The notes: generated by a model not told the origin, from the sequence alone. A DNA stretch of 64,000 nucleotides from VAZQ01 sp963763365 (GCA_963763365.1 CAVXOE010000014.1:62001-126000); one strand, 5' to 3'. Positions 18,380 through 27,924 are shown, numbered from the stretch's first letter. Numbers and translations: made by a program.

Positions 18380-19306
18380 ATGCAGCCTGTCATTTCGGTC
18401 TCCAATCTCTCCAAGACCTATGCGTCCGGGTTCTCGGCGCTCAAATCCGTCGACCTCGAGGTCCGGCGCGGCGAGATTTTCGCGCTGCTGGGACCGAACG
18501 GTGCCGGCAAGACCACGCTGATCAACATCATCTGCGGGATCGTAAATCCGACCGGCGGCTCCGTCCTGGTGGACGGACACGACATCATCGCGGACTACCG
18601 TGCCACCCGCTCACAGATCGGCCTCGTGCCGCAGGAACTTACGACCGACGCGTTCGAAACGCCGTGGGCGACGATGTGCTTCAGCCGCGGGCTGTTCGGC
18701 AAGCCGTACAATCCCGATCACATCACCAAGGTCCTCAAGGAGCTTTCGCTCTGGGACAAGAAGGACGCCAAGATCATGACGCTCTCGGGCGGCATGAAGC
18801 GGCGGGTGCTGATCGGCAAGGCGCTGGCGCACGAGCCGCGGATCCTCTTTCTCGACGAGCCGACCGCCGGCGTCGATGTCGAACTGCGCAAGGACATGTG
18901 GAACGTCGTGCGCGAGCTGCGCTCGTCCGGTGTCACCATTATTCTGACCACGCACTACATCGAAGAGGCGGAAGAGATGGCCGACCGGGTGGGGGTCATC
19001 AACAAGGGCGAGATCGTCCTGGTCGAAGACAAGGACGAGCTCATGCGCAAGCTCGGCAAGAAGCAGTTGACGCTCGATCTCCACCAGAAGCTCGATGCCG
19101 TGCCCGAGGCGCTCGCGCCCTATCGCCTCTCGCTCGCATCCGGCGGCCGTGCGCTGGTCTACAGCTACGACACGCAGGGCGAGCGCACCGGCATCACCTC
19201 GCTGCTCGACGATTTGCGGCACGCGGGCATCCGGTTCAAGGACCTGCATACGACGCAGAGCTCGCTCGAAGACATCTTCGTGGGCTTGGTGAGGCAGGGA
19301 CAATGA
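18380..19306 (+). CDS. ABC-2 type transporter ATP-binding protein (YadG-like)
   Basis: 308 residues. Walker A GPNGAGKTT, Q-loop VPQE, signature LSGGMKRR, Walker B RILFLDEPTAG and switch His in TTHYIEEAE are all intact. The C-terminal ~80 residues form the extension seen in exporters of the YadG/DrrA type. ATG 18380 (MQPVISVSNLSK) is chosen over the longer frame from 18257, whose leader is not family-like. The stop overlaps the permease start by 4 bp (ATGA), so translation is coupled. Confidence 0.93.
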   Translation: MQPVISVSNLSKTYASGFSALKSVDLEVRRGEIFALLGPNGAGKTTLINIICGIVNPTGGSVLVDGHDIIADYRATRSQIGLVPQELTTDAFETPWATMCFSRGLFGKPYNPDHITKVLKELSLWDKKDAKIMTLSGGMKRRVLIGKALAHEPRILFLDEPTAGVDVELRKDMWNVVRELRSSGVTIILTTHYIEEAEEMADRVGVINKGEIVLVEDKDELMRKLGKKQLTLDLHQKLDAVPEALAPYRLSLASGGRALVYSYDTQGERTGITSLLDDLRHAGIRFKDLHTTQSSLEDIFVGLVRQGQ

Positions 19307-20064
19307 ACGGCTACGCCATCCGCGCGATCTACATGTTCGAGATGGCGCGCACCGCGCGGACGCTGCTGCAAAGCATCGTCTCGCCGGTCATCACGACGTC
19401 GCTCTATTTCGTGGTGTTCGGCGCCGCAATCGGCTCGCGCATTACCGAGATCGAAGGCGTCAGCTACGGCGCGTTCATCGTGCCGGGGCTGATCATGCTG
19501 ATGCTGCTGACGCAGAGCGTCATGAATGCGTCGTTCGGCATCTACTTTCCGCGCTTCGTCGGAACGATCTACGAATTGCTCTCGGCGCCGGTGTCGCCGT
19601 TCGAAATCGTGATCGGCTATGTCGGCGCGGCGGCGACCAAGTCGGTCATTCTCGGGCTGATCATCCTCGCCACCTCGGCGCTGTTCGTGCCGCTGCACAT
19701 CGCGCATCCGTTCTGGATGCTGGCGTTCATGGTGCTCACCGCGGTGAGCTTCAGCCTGCTCGGCTTCATTATCGGCATCTGGGCGGAAGGCTTCGAGAAG
19801 CTGCAGGTGGTGCCGCTCCTGGTGATCACGCCGCTGACGTTTCTCGGCGGCACCTTCTATTCCACCAGCGTGCTGCCGCCGGTCTGGCAGACGATCGCGC
19901 TGCTCAATCCTATCGTCTACCTGATCAGCGGATTTCGCTGGAGCTTCTTCGAGATCTCCGACGTGCGCGTGGACATCAGCCTGGCGGCAGCGCTGCTGTT
20001 CCTGGCGATCTGCCTTGCCATCGTGTGGTGGATCTTCAAGACCGGCTATCGGCTGAAGAACTAG
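19303..20064 (+). CDS. ABC-2 type transporter permease (YadH-like)
   Basis: 253 residues with six predicted membrane helices: about 22-42, 58-80, 103-125, 133-157, 166-190 and 226-246. The conserved ABC-2 segment before the last helix reads FLGGTFYSTSVLPPVWQTI with NPIVYLISGFRW. Forms an exporter with the ATPase encoded just upstream; the substrate is unknown. The start overlaps the ATPase stop in ATGA at 19303. Confidence 0.93.
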   Translation: MNGYAIRAIYMFEMARTARTLLQSIVSPVITTSLYFVVFGAAIGSRITEIEGVSYGAFIVPGLIMLMLLTQSVMNASFGIYFPRFVGTIYELLSAPVSPFEIVIGYVGAAATKSVILGLIILATSALFVPLHIAHPFWMLAFMVLTAVSFSLLGFIIGIWAEGFEKLQVVPLLVITPLTFLGGTFYSTSVLPPVWQTIALLNPIVYLISGFRWSFFEISDVRVDISLAAALLFLAICLAIVWWIFKTGYRLKN

Positions 20065-20075
20065 GCCCAGGCCGC

Positions 20076-20387
20076 TCAGCGGTCCTCGGGCGGAGTATCC
20101 TTGATCCGGGCGGAATGCGCGGCGATGTCGGGTAGACCGAACGAGAGGCGCACGCGTCGCGTGGACGGCGGACGCTTCGAGACCGAGAGGCCGGGCCGCC
20201 ACTCCGTCGCCGGCCGGATCGGACGGGGCGAGAAGCCGCCGCCGCAGTTCGGGCAGACGTTGAACAGAACGTTCTCAACGCACTCGGCGCAGAACGTGCA
20301 TTCGTAGGTGCAGATGCGGGCGAGCGTCGACGACGGCGGCAAATCCCGGTCGCAGCATTCGCAGTTGGGTCGCAATTCAAGGGCCAT
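20076..20387 (-). CDS. Small zinc-binding DUF1272 protein
   Basis: 103 residues. Eight cysteines in the first ~50 residues are arranged as CECCD, CTYECTFCAEC and CPNCGG, the DUF1272 pattern, which should bind two zinc ions. The C-terminal half is basic and Pro-rich (RPGLSVSKRPPSTRRVR) with no fold visible. Function is unknown in the family. The start lies 17 bp downstream of the GlxA-type regulator stop, and the two probably form one transcript. Confidence 0.85.
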   Translation of the reverse strand: MALELRPNCECCDRDLPPSSTLARICTYECTFCAECVENVLFNVCPNCGGGFSPRPIRPATEWRPGLSVSKRPPSTRRVRLSFGLPDIAAHSARIKDTPPEDR

Positions 20388-20404
20388 CGTGCTGCACCTG
20401 CTTG

Positions 20405-21505
20405 TCAGGATGCCTGTCGTCCGGACGCCAAGTCTCCGCGGTCGAACCGCATCTGCGCGAATCGGTTGCGGTATTCGGCCGGGGTCATGCCGGTGTGACG
20501 CTTGAACAGGCTTCGGAAGAACGCGGTGTCCTCGTAGCCGATCTTCGTGCTGATGTTCTGAATCGTCATGTCGCCGTGTTCGAGCAGCTCCTTGGCCGCC
20601 GACACGCGCAGCATCTGCATGTAGGCGCCCGGCAATCGGCCGGTCGCGGCCTTGAACCGGCGGATGAAGTTGCGCGGGCTCATTCCGGCGCGGTCGGCGA
20701 GAACATCGATCGAGATTTCGCCGCCAAAATGTTCCTGCAGATATTCCTCCGACTGCCTGATGCGGTCGTCCGAGTGCGGAGGCGACAATCGCACCATCGA
20801 ATATCCCGATTGTCGCCGTCGCGGCATGCCGAGGAGCAGGGATTTGGCGCACTGCAGGGCGATCTCGTGGCCGCAGAATTTCTCGACCAGGTAAAGGCTG
20901 AGATCGATCGACGCGTAGACGCCGCCGCTGCAGAACAGCCGGCCGTCCTCCGTGACGAACTGTTCGGGCCGCCAGATAACCTTGGGATAGCGCTGGCGCA
21001 TGATGTCGGCCACGCCCCAGTGCGTGGTGGCCTGCTTGCCGTCGAGCAATCCGGCTTCCGCGAGAAAGGCGACGCCCGTGCAGACGCCGGCGATATAGGC
21101 CCCGCGGTCATACATGGTCCGCAGCCAGGGCAGGAGCGGCGTATCCTTCGCGATCCGGTCCATCACATCCCAGCCGGACGCCGGGAGGATGACGATGTCG
21201 GTGTGTTTGATGTCCTCGATGGCGCATTCCGGCGTCAGCCCGAGCGAGCAGAGGGTGGTGACGCTGCGTCCGTCGATCGAGGCGCATCGCACCCGGAATC
21301 GTGGGCGCACTGCCTCGCCGTGCAGCCAGTTCCAAAGGAGGCCGGCGGAATGAAAGACCTCGATCGGTCCCACCGCCGTCGATGCGTAGCCCGCTTCCAG
21401 GAGCACCACGGTCACGTCCAGCACGGCATGCTCGCCGGAAACGGCGGGAGGAGCCTGCCGGGACGCGCGGCTCCCGTGTCGTGCTGCGGCGGCTTTGCGG
21501 GCCAT
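20405..21505 (-). CDS. GlxA-family transcriptional regulator (DJ-1/PfpI domain plus AraC HTH)
   Basis: 366 residues. An N-terminal class I glutamine-amidotransferase-like (DJ-1/PfpI) domain at ~28-210 contains the Cys elbow AGVCTGVAFLAEAGLL. The AraC/XylS domain at ~255-345 has two HTHs (IDVLADRAGMSPRNFIRRF and IQNISTKIGYEDTAFFRSLF, then HTGMTPAEYR). Such regulators sense small metabolites such as carnitine or arginine-like compounds. A disordered basic leader (MARKAAAARHGSRASRQ) precedes it. DUF1272 lies downstream and a DUF4242 gene with direct-repeat operator-like DNA upstream. Confidence 0.9.
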   Translation of the reverse strand: MARKAAAARHGSRASRQAPPAVSGEHAVLDVTVVLLEAGYASTAVGPIEVFHSAGLLWNWLHGEAVRPRFRVRCASIDGRSVTTLCSLGLTPECAIEDIKHTDIVILPASGWDVMDRIAKDTPLLPWLRTMYDRGAYIAGVCTGVAFLAEAGLLDGKQATTHWGVADIMRQRYPKVIWRPEQFVTEDGRLFCSGGVYASIDLSLYLVEKFCGHEIALQCAKSLLLGMPRRRQSGYSMVRLSPPHSDDRIRQSEEYLQEHFGGEISIDVLADRAGMSPRNFIRRFKAATGRLPGAYMQMLRVSAAKELLEHGDMTIQNISTKIGYEDTAFFRSLFKRHTGMTPAEYRNRFAQMRFDRGDLASGRQAS

Positions 21506-21575
21506 GTGGAGGTTGTCCTCTGCGCGACCGGACAGGCGCCGCCGGGCGTTGGTGCGGCGGCGGCGCCTCGCGCTA

Positions 21576-21851
21576 TCAGGGGTTCGCGGTCGTCGGATCG
21601 ATGACGTTGCGCACCTCGGTGATCTTGCTGGCCGGAAAACCGCTCAGGCGGGCATGCTCGTGAACGGCAGCCTCGTCCTCGGCCAGATAGACGCAGAAGG
21701 TCTTGTCGTCCGCGACATAAGACTGCACCCACTGCACCTTGCCGGAAAGCTTCGCCAGCGCACCGTTGGACGTCGCGGCGGCATCCTTGACCTGCGCGCC
21801 GTTGAGCTTGCCGATGCCGGGGAGGTCGCGTTCGATCACATAGCGTTTCAT
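21576..21851 (-). CDS. DUF4242 (SCO4226-like) small protein
   Basis: 91 residues beginning MKRYVIERDLPGIGKL, the hallmark of DUF4242, a ferredoxin-like fold. The central VQWVQSYVADDKTFCVYLAEDEAAVHEHARLSG matches the family core. The characterised relative SCO4226 binds nickel. GGAGCAG lies upstream of ATG 21851. The gene is followed after 70 bp by the GlxA regulator on the same strand, and its upstream DNA carries three copies of an ATGCCATC half-site. Confidence 0.85.
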   Translation of the reverse strand: MKRYVIERDLPGIGKLNGAQVKDAAATSNGALAKLSGKVQWVQSYVADDKTFCVYLAEDEAAVHEHARLSGFPASKITEVRNVIDPTTANP

Positions 21852-21909
21852 GGTTCTGCTCCGTTGCTGTTGAGAAACGCTAGATGGCCGCGTTTCAGCA
21901 TAGCGGACA

Positions 21910-21977
21910 GATGGCATTTTTGACAATATAGGGGGGCGATCATGCCATCGGGATAGGAGGGTAATCATGCCATCGGG
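21910..21977. promoter_or_regulatory. Direct-repeat operator candidate upstream of the DUF4242 gene
   Basis: ATCATGCCATCGGG occurs at 21939-21952 and again at 21964-21977, a 25-bp period, and its inverted core GATGGCAT lies at 21910-21917. Direct repeats of this type suit an AraC-family protein, and a GlxA-type AraC regulator is encoded just downstream. The interval 21852-22161 holds no gene. Confidence 0.45.
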
Positions 21978-22040
21978 CCGGCGCCGCCGCACGGGCAATC
22001 AGGCCGAGGCGAGCGCAGCGCTCTTCGATCATTCGGCGAA

Positions 22041-22060
22041 TTTGTTCGGGTACTAACAAA
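22041..22060. promoter_or_regulatory. Inverted repeat TTTGTT-N8-AACAAA upstream of an ABC binding-protein gene
   Basis: A perfect 6+6 inverted repeat ending ~100 bp before the ATG at 22162. Its TGTT-N8-AACA core resembles sites of CRP/FNR-type regulators in alphaproteobacteria, but the match is not exact and the site is proposed from symmetry only. Confidence 0.3.
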
Positions 22061-22161
22061 AGTCGAATTTCGTACATATCTCGCCCGGTCACTGTGAAGC
22101 AGCAGGCAATTTTCTGAGATTGACTTTACTCAAAGAGCGTCAACTAGCCGGAATTGATCCC

Positions 22162-23199
22162 ATGCGGCGACGGGAGTTCATCACGCTTCTCGGCGGTGTG
22201 GCAGCGGCGTGGCCGCTCGCCGCGCGGGCACAGTCGCAGCCGCAGCCGCGTGAACAGATTCGTCGCGTCGGCATTCTCATGGGCGGCGCGTCCGCGGACT
22301 CGTCGGAATCCCAAGCCAGCATGGCAGTGTTCCTACAAGGACTGCAGCAACTGGGCTGGATCGAGGGACGCAACCTCAAGGTCAATTCGCTCTGGGCCGT
22401 CGGGAATTCCGACAACGCTCGCGATTACGCCGCGGAATTGGCCGCGCTTGCGCCGGCACTCGTCGCGCTCGCGCCGGACGTCATCGTGACGAATGGCACC
22501 GGGACCATGGGGCCGATGTTGCAAGCGACGCGGACCGTGCCAATCGTGTTCGTGAACGTCACCGACCCGGTCGGCGCCGCGTTCGACGAAAGCTTGGCGC
22601 GGCCGGACCGTAACCTCACTGGCTTCACCAATTTCCAATATGGCCTGGCCGGCAAATGGCTGGAGCTGCTTAAGGAGATTGCGCCGGGCGTGACGCGGGT
22701 GGCGGTCCTACGGGAGCCCGCCATAACCGCCGGGCTCGGACAGTGGGATGCCATCGAGACTGTGGCGCCGTCGCTCGGAGTCGAGCCATTCCCGGCCAAC
22801 CTGGGCGATGCAAGCGCGATCGAGCGCGCGTTTGGCGCCTTCGCGCGATCCTCGGACGGCAGTTCGACGAGCGGCCTGATCGTGACGACGAGCGCGATTG
22901 CGACCGTTCATCGCAAACTGATCGTCACCCTTGCGGCCCGGCACAAGCTGCCCGCGGTCTATCCCCGAAAATTGTTCGTCACCGAGGGCGGTCTGATTTC
23001 CTACGGGACCGACCTGATCGATCAATACCGGCTTGCGGCAGGCTACGTCGATCGCATCCTCAAGGGCGAAAAGCCGAGCGATCTGCCGGTGCAGGCGCCG
23101 TCCAAGTACGAACTGGTGATCAACCTCAAGGTCGCCGATGCGCTCGGCCTCGGCATCCCGGCGACCGTCCTCGCACGTGCCGATGAGGTGGTCGGATGA
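22162..23199 (+). CDS. ABC transporter substrate-binding protein (COG2984 family)
   Basis: 345 residues. The leader MRRREFITLLGGVAAAWPLAARAQ is the export signal that recurs in many bradyrhizobial proteins of this family. The mature part has the type I periplasmic-binding pattern (VGILMGG, NARDYAAELAAL, VIVTNGTG, VPIVFVNVTDPVGAAF) and ends TVLARADEVVG. The ligand is unknown; COG2984 members are tied to tryptophan/tyrosine-like uptake in other phyla. No permease or ATPase is adjacent. ATG 22162 is chosen over the TTG at 22120. Confidence 0.88.
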   Translation: MRRREFITLLGGVAAAWPLAARAQSQPQPREQIRRVGILMGGASADSSESQASMAVFLQGLQQLGWIEGRNLKVNSLWAVGNSDNARDYAAELAALAPALVALAPDVIVTNGTGTMGPMLQATRTVPIVFVNVTDPVGAAFDESLARPDRNLTGFTNFQYGLAGKWLELLKEIAPGVTRVAVLREPAITAGLGQWDAIETVAPSLGVEPFPANLGDASAIERAFGAFARSSDGSSTSGLIVTTSAIATVHRKLIVTLAARHKLPAVYPRKLFVTEGGLISYGTDLIDQYRLAAGYVDRILKGEKPSDLPVQAPSKYELVINLKVADALGLGIPATVLARADEVVG

Positions 23200-23214
23200 A
23201 GCAATTCGCTTCTC

Positions 23215-26038
23215 TCAACCTGCGGCGGCGCTCTTCGCCGGCTTCGCCGCGGTCTTTCCGGGCCGCTCGCTCGGCGTAAACAGCGAGATGAGCGCGCGCT
23301 TGATCGCGGCCTGCCGGGTCGGCGAAGTGATCTTCGCGCCGAAAAGATCGGTGACGTAGAACACGTCCACCACGCGCTCGCCGAAGGTCGCAACGTGCGC
23401 CGAGCCGATGTTGAGGTTGAGCTTGGACAAGGTCGCGGTCACTTCGAACAGCAGGCCCGGCCGGTCGAGTCCCGTCACTTCGACCATGGTGTAGCGGTTC
23501 GACCACTGATTGTTGATGGTCACCGTCGGTTCGAGCGCGAATGCTTTCAGGCGGCCCTTGGCGGCCGCACGCTGCGCCACCACCTCCGGCAGCTTGATCT
23601 CGCCGCGCAACGCCTTCTCGATCGAACTGGCGATGCGGTTGGCGCGTCGCGCCTCGTCCTCGTCATGGTCGAATTCGCGCGATAGCGCGATGGTGTCGAG
23701 CGCACGGCCATCCGTGGTGGTGAAGATCTGCGCGTCCACGATGTTGGCGCCGGCCGTCGCGCAGGCGCCGGCGATGATCGAGAGCAGCCACGGATGGTCG
23801 GGCGCAAGCACCGTGAGTTCGGTCACGCCGCGCGCCTCGGGAAACGACACATTGGTGGCGAGCGACTTGCCGGTCTGCGCCGCCGCGCGCATGAAACGCG
23901 CATGGGCGATCTTCTGCGGCAGGTCGACCTTGAGCCAATAGGCCGGATACTGCAGCGCGATGTAGGCGTCGATCTCGGCGGGCGTCCAATCCTTCATCTC
24001 GGCCTTGAACTCGCCCTGCGCGAGCGCGACGCGCTGCGCGCGGTTGACCTCGGAGAAGCCGCCGGTCAGCACCGGTTCGGTCTCGTAATAGAGCGTGCGA
24101 ATGAGCTGCGATTTCCAGCCGTTCCATACGCCGGGGCCGACCGCCTTGATGTCGGCGGCGGTCAGGATGGTGAGCAGCTTCATGCGCTCGACCGACTGCA
24201 CCACCGCGGCGAAATTCTCGATCGTCACCCGGTCGGAGAGGTCGCGCGATTGCGCGACGCTCGACATCACGAGGTGGACTTCGATCAGCCACGCGACCAG
24301 CTCGGTTTCGGCGCTGGAGAATCCGAGCCGCGGACAGAGCGTGCGCGCGACCCGCGCGCCGGCGATCGAATGATCCTCGATGCGGCCCTTGGCGATGTCG
24401 TGCAGGAACAGCGTGAGATAGAGCAGCGTGCGGTGTTCCGGCTGGATCGTGCGCATCAGCTCGTTGACGAACTTGGTGTCTTCGCTGCGGCCGGCGTCGA
24501 TGTCGGAGAGGACGCCGATGCAGCGCAACAGATGCTCGTCCACCGTGTAGTGGTGATACATGTTGAACTGCATCATCGCCACGATATTGCCGAAGGCGGG
24601 AATGAACTGCCCGAGCACACCGGCCTCGTTCATGCGCCGCAGCACAGTCTCGGCGTCGTTCTTCGAGGTCAGGATTTCGAGGAACAGGCGGTTGGCTTCC
24701 TCGTTCTCGCGCAGCTTGGCGTCGATCAGCCGCAGCGAACGGGTGGCGAGATGCATCGCCTCCGGGTGGAGCGCCAGATTGTATTTCTGCGCGAGATGAA
24801 ACATGCGGATAAGGTTGAGCGGATCGCGCTTGAACACGTTCTGGTCGGCAACCTCGATGCGGTTGTAGCCGACGATGAAGTCGTCGGTCTCGGAGAGCGA
24901 CCGGCGCGCGCGCGGCCGGAATTTCTCCATCAGGCGGCTGAGCACCGGCATCGCCTTCGCCTGGGTATCCTCGAGCTTGGCGCAGAGGATGGCGGTAAGG
25001 TCGCCCACGTCCTTGGCGATCAGGAAGTAGTGTTTCATGAAGCGCTCGACGTCGCGCAGCCCGGGATGCTCGGTGTAGCCGAGCCGCACAGCGATCTCGC
25101 GCTGGATGTCGAACGACAGCCGCTCCTCCGCCCGCCCGGTGAGGAAGTGCATGTGGCAGCGCACCGCCCAGAGGAAATCGCCGCAGCGGCGGAAGCGGCG
25201 GTACTCCTGCTGGTCGTAGACGCCCTTCTCGATCAATTCCTCGCGCTCGCGCACGCGATAGACGTACTTGGCGATCCAGTAGAGCGTGTGCAGGTCGCGC
25301 AAGCCGCCCTTGCCGTCCTTGACGTTCGGCTCGACCAGATAGCGCGACTGCCCGGCGCGGCGGTGGCGCTCTTCGCGCTCGGCGAGTTTGGCGGCGACGA
25401 ATTCGGCGGCGGTGCCCTGCACGACCTCCTTGTCGAAGCGCGCCATCAGTTCGTCGTAGAGCTTGCGCTCGCCGAGCAGGAAGCGCGCTTCCAGGATGGC
25501 GGTGCGGATCGTCATGTCCGCCTTGGCTTGCCGGATGCACTCATTGACCGTGCGGGTCGCGTGGCCGACCTTCAGCCCCATGTCCCAGAGGCAATAGAGA
25601 ATGGCCTCGGCCACCTGCTCGCCCCAGGCGGTCTGCTTGTAGGGCAGTAGAAACAGCAGATCGATGTCGGAGCCGGCGGCCAGCACGCCGCGCCCGTAGC
25701 CGCCGGTGGCGACGATCGCCATACGTTCGGCTTCCGACGGGATTCTGCGACGGATAGAGGTGCGTGCAGGCGAACTCGTACATCAGGCGGATGATCTCAT
25801 CCTGCATGAAGCACAGCCGCTCGGCGCAGCGCCGCCCGTGCCGGTCCTTGATCAGCAGGCGCTCCGCCACGGCGCGCCCTTCGATCAGCGCGGCCTTCAG
25901 GCGCTTGGCGACCGCGGCGCGCAGTTCCGGCTCGCCGCCGGTGTGCGACTTGGCGATGGCCGCGAGGTCGGCCGCGATGGCGTCGGTGTCGAGCAGTTCA
26001 GCCGACCCGCGCGGCACTTGATCGGTGGTCGTCAGCAT
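23215..26038 (-). pseudogene. glnD: [Protein-PII] uridylyltransferase GlnD, interrupted by an apparent one-base insertion
   Basis: Nitrogen sensor that uridylylates and de-uridylylates PII. Frame 1 (26038 to about 25740) encodes the first ~100 residues (MLTTTDQVPRG...YEFACTHLYPSQNP). The other frame continues SEAERMAIVATGGYGRG to the end at 23215, with the nucleotidyltransferase motif GSDIDLLF, the HD domain (FLHDIAKGRIEDHS), and two C-terminal ACT domains. Removing one G from GGG at 25739-25741 restores YPSQNPSEAERM and a ~940-residue protein, the normal length. ATG 25722 in the second frame has no ribosome site, so a truncated product is unlikely. GATTC (GANTC) abuts the shift. Sequencing error is more likely than decay. 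Confidence 0.88.
25739..25741 (-). other. Site of the apparent +1 shift in glnD
   Basis: The plus-strand run GGG directly before ATTC should be GG by homology with other GlnD proteins. An extra G at 25752-25753 would also restore the frame but gives a less family-like join (HLYRRRIPSEAERM). Confidence 0.65.
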
Positions 26039-26256
26039 GGCGCACCGCCATAGCGGAGCGCGGGCGGTGTGTCACCCACCCGCGCGCGGGTCCAGGCGGC
26101 ATGCGCCGGCGCGAGCCGGGGTCCGGCGTCAATGGCCCAATTGCATGAATAGGCTATGTCATTACTCCAGCTTGCTTTTTTGTCTTCTTCGGCACACCGT
26201 GAGGGTGAGCACGACGTAAGCTATCATTCGCGACCTCGCGCGGCCGGAGACCCCCC

Positions 26257-27855
26257 ATGCGAAGCTTCCAGATCGTTCAGAGCGGCACCCCGCTGCGGCC
26301 TGCCGAGCAGCCGACGCCCGAACCCAAGGGCACCGAAGTGCTGTTGAAGGTGCTGGCGGCGGGCGTCTGCCACAGCGACCTGCACCTCTCCGACGGCTAC
26401 TTCGATCTCGGCGGCGGCAAGCGGCTGAGCCTTGCCGACCGCGGCATGAAGCTGCCGGTTACGCTCGGCCACGAGAACGTCGGCGAGGTCGTGGCGTTCG
26501 GGACAGACGCGCAGGGCGTCAAGGTCGGCGACCGCCGCGTCGTCGATCCGTGGATGGGTTGCGGCGAATGCGGCGTCTGCCGGCGCGGCGACGAGCAGCT
26601 TTGCCTCAAGCCGGGCAGCATCGGCGTATTCCGCCACGGCGGCTACAGCGATTTCCTGATGGTGCCGCACCCGCGCTACCTGTTCGACATCGGCGATCTG
26701 CCGCCCGAGAAGGTGGCGCCGCTCGCCTGTTCGGGCCTCACGACCTACAGCGCTCTGAAAAAAGTTGGGCCGACGCTCGCGACCGAACCGGTCGTGATCA
26801 TCGGTGCGGGCGGGCTCGGCCTGATGTGTGTCGGCCTGCACAAGGCGATGGGTGGACACAGTTCCATCGTGGTGGACATCGATCCCGGAAAACGTGAGGC
26901 TGCGAAGAAGGCCGGCGCGGCCGTGGTGATCGACGGCAGCGCAAGCGACGCCGCGCAGCAGGTCGTTGCCGCCACCAACGGCGGGGCCTGGGCCACGATA
27001 GATCTCGTCGGTTCGTCCGCGACGGTGCGGCTCGGGCTCGACAGCCTGATCAAGGGCGGCAAGCTGATCATCGTCGGCCTCTATGGCGGCGAACTCACGC
27101 TGTCGTTGCCGCCGTTCCCGATGCGCGCGATCACCGTCCAGGGCTCATACACCGGCAGCCTGACCGAGATGGCGGAACTGCTCGCGCTCGTGCGCCGTAC
27201 CGGCCTGCCGCCGATACCGGTCGCCACGCGTCCGCTTGCCGAGGTGAACAGCGCGTTGAGCGATCTGCGCGCCGGCAAGGTGGTCGGACGGGTGGTGCTC
27301 ACGACCGGCCGAGTAAGCTCCGACGAAATCGCAGGAGGAATTGGAATGGATGCGACCGCGTTGCGGGCCATGCAGGCGCCGATCAAGGAGCGCTACAAAG
27401 GCGACCCGCAGGCTGCCTTCATCACGCTCAAGGCCAGGGGCACGCTCGACGATGCGAGCATCGCCTGCAAGGTCGAGACCGGACGCGCGCTTGCGATGGC
27501 GGGACTGCATCCGGCGACCGGCGGTTCCGGTCTTGAACTGTGCTCCGGCGACATGCTGCTCGAAGCGCTGGTGGCCTGCGCCGGCGTGACCCTGAAGGCG
27601 GTGGCGACCGCGCTCGACATTCCGCTCAAGTCGGGCGTGGTGTCGGCCGAGGGCGACCTCGATTTCCGCGGCACGCTCGGCGTTGCCAAGGACGCGCCGG
27701 TCGGCTTCGCGCAAATCCGCCTGCGCTTCGACGTGGACAGCGACGCGCCGCAGGAAAAGCTCGACCAGTTGCTGAAGCTCACCGAGCGCTACTGCGTGGT
27801 CTATCAGACGCTCAAGAACGGCCCACCGATCGACGTGGCGATGCAGCGCGTGTGA
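26257..27855 (+). CDS. Zinc alcohol dehydrogenase read through into an OsmC-family peroxiredoxin-like domain
   Basis: 532 residues in one frame. Residues 1-~350 are a medium-chain zinc alcohol dehydrogenase: catalytic-zinc Cys/His (GVCHSDLH, GHENVGE), structural-zinc cysteines (GCGECGVCRRGDEQLC) and Rossmann IGAGGLGL. Residues 364-532 are an OsmC protein with both redox cysteines (ELCSGDMLLEALVACAGVTL). Between them the DNA holds AGGAGG 5-9 nt before ATG 27346, a full start signal for a separate osmC gene. Deleting one C of GGCC at 27307-27310 makes the dehydrogenase end TTGE-stop at a TAA at 27314-27316. I therefore think these are two genes joined by an indel. Confidence 0.85.
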   Translation: MRSFQIVQSGTPLRPAEQPTPEPKGTEVLLKVLAAGVCHSDLHLSDGYFDLGGGKRLSLADRGMKLPVTLGHENVGEVVAFGTDAQGVKVGDRRVVDPWMGCGECGVCRRGDEQLCLKPGSIGVFRHGGYSDFLMVPHPRYLFDIGDLPPEKVAPLACSGLTTYSALKKVGPTLATEPVVIIGAGGLGLMCVGLHKAMGGHSSIVVDIDPGKREAAKKAGAAVVIDGSASDAAQQVVAATNGGAWATIDLVGSSATVRLGLDSLIKGGKLIIVGLYGGELTLSLPPFPMRAITVQGSYTGSLTEMAELLALVRRTGLPPIPVATRPLAEVNSALSDLRAGKVVGRVVLTTGRVSSDEIAGGIGMDATALRAMQAPIKERYKGDPQAAFITLKARGTLDDASIACKVETGRALAMAGLHPATGGSGLELCSGDMLLEALVACAGVTLKAVATALDIPLKSGVVSAEGDLDFRGTLGVAKDAPVGFAQIRLRFDVDSDAPQEKLDQLLKLTERYCVVYQTLKNGPPIDVAMQRV

Positions 27856-27886
27856 TGTTCGCAGAAGCGACCCGCGAATTCAGTGC

Positions 27887-27924
27887 GCTCCCTCTTCCCA
27901 CAGGGGAGAGGGAGCAGACCGAAA
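27887..27924. repeat. Intergenic palindrome, CTCCCTCTCCCC family
   Basis: GCTCCCTCTTCCC/GGGGAGAGGGAGC with the shared tail AGACCGA, as at 4866. It separates the OsmC stop from the membrane protein gene. Confidence 0.7.

Noticed and set aside
23794..25650. 618-residue plus-strand ORF
   Set aside because: Antisense shadow of glnD; no motif, no ribosome site.
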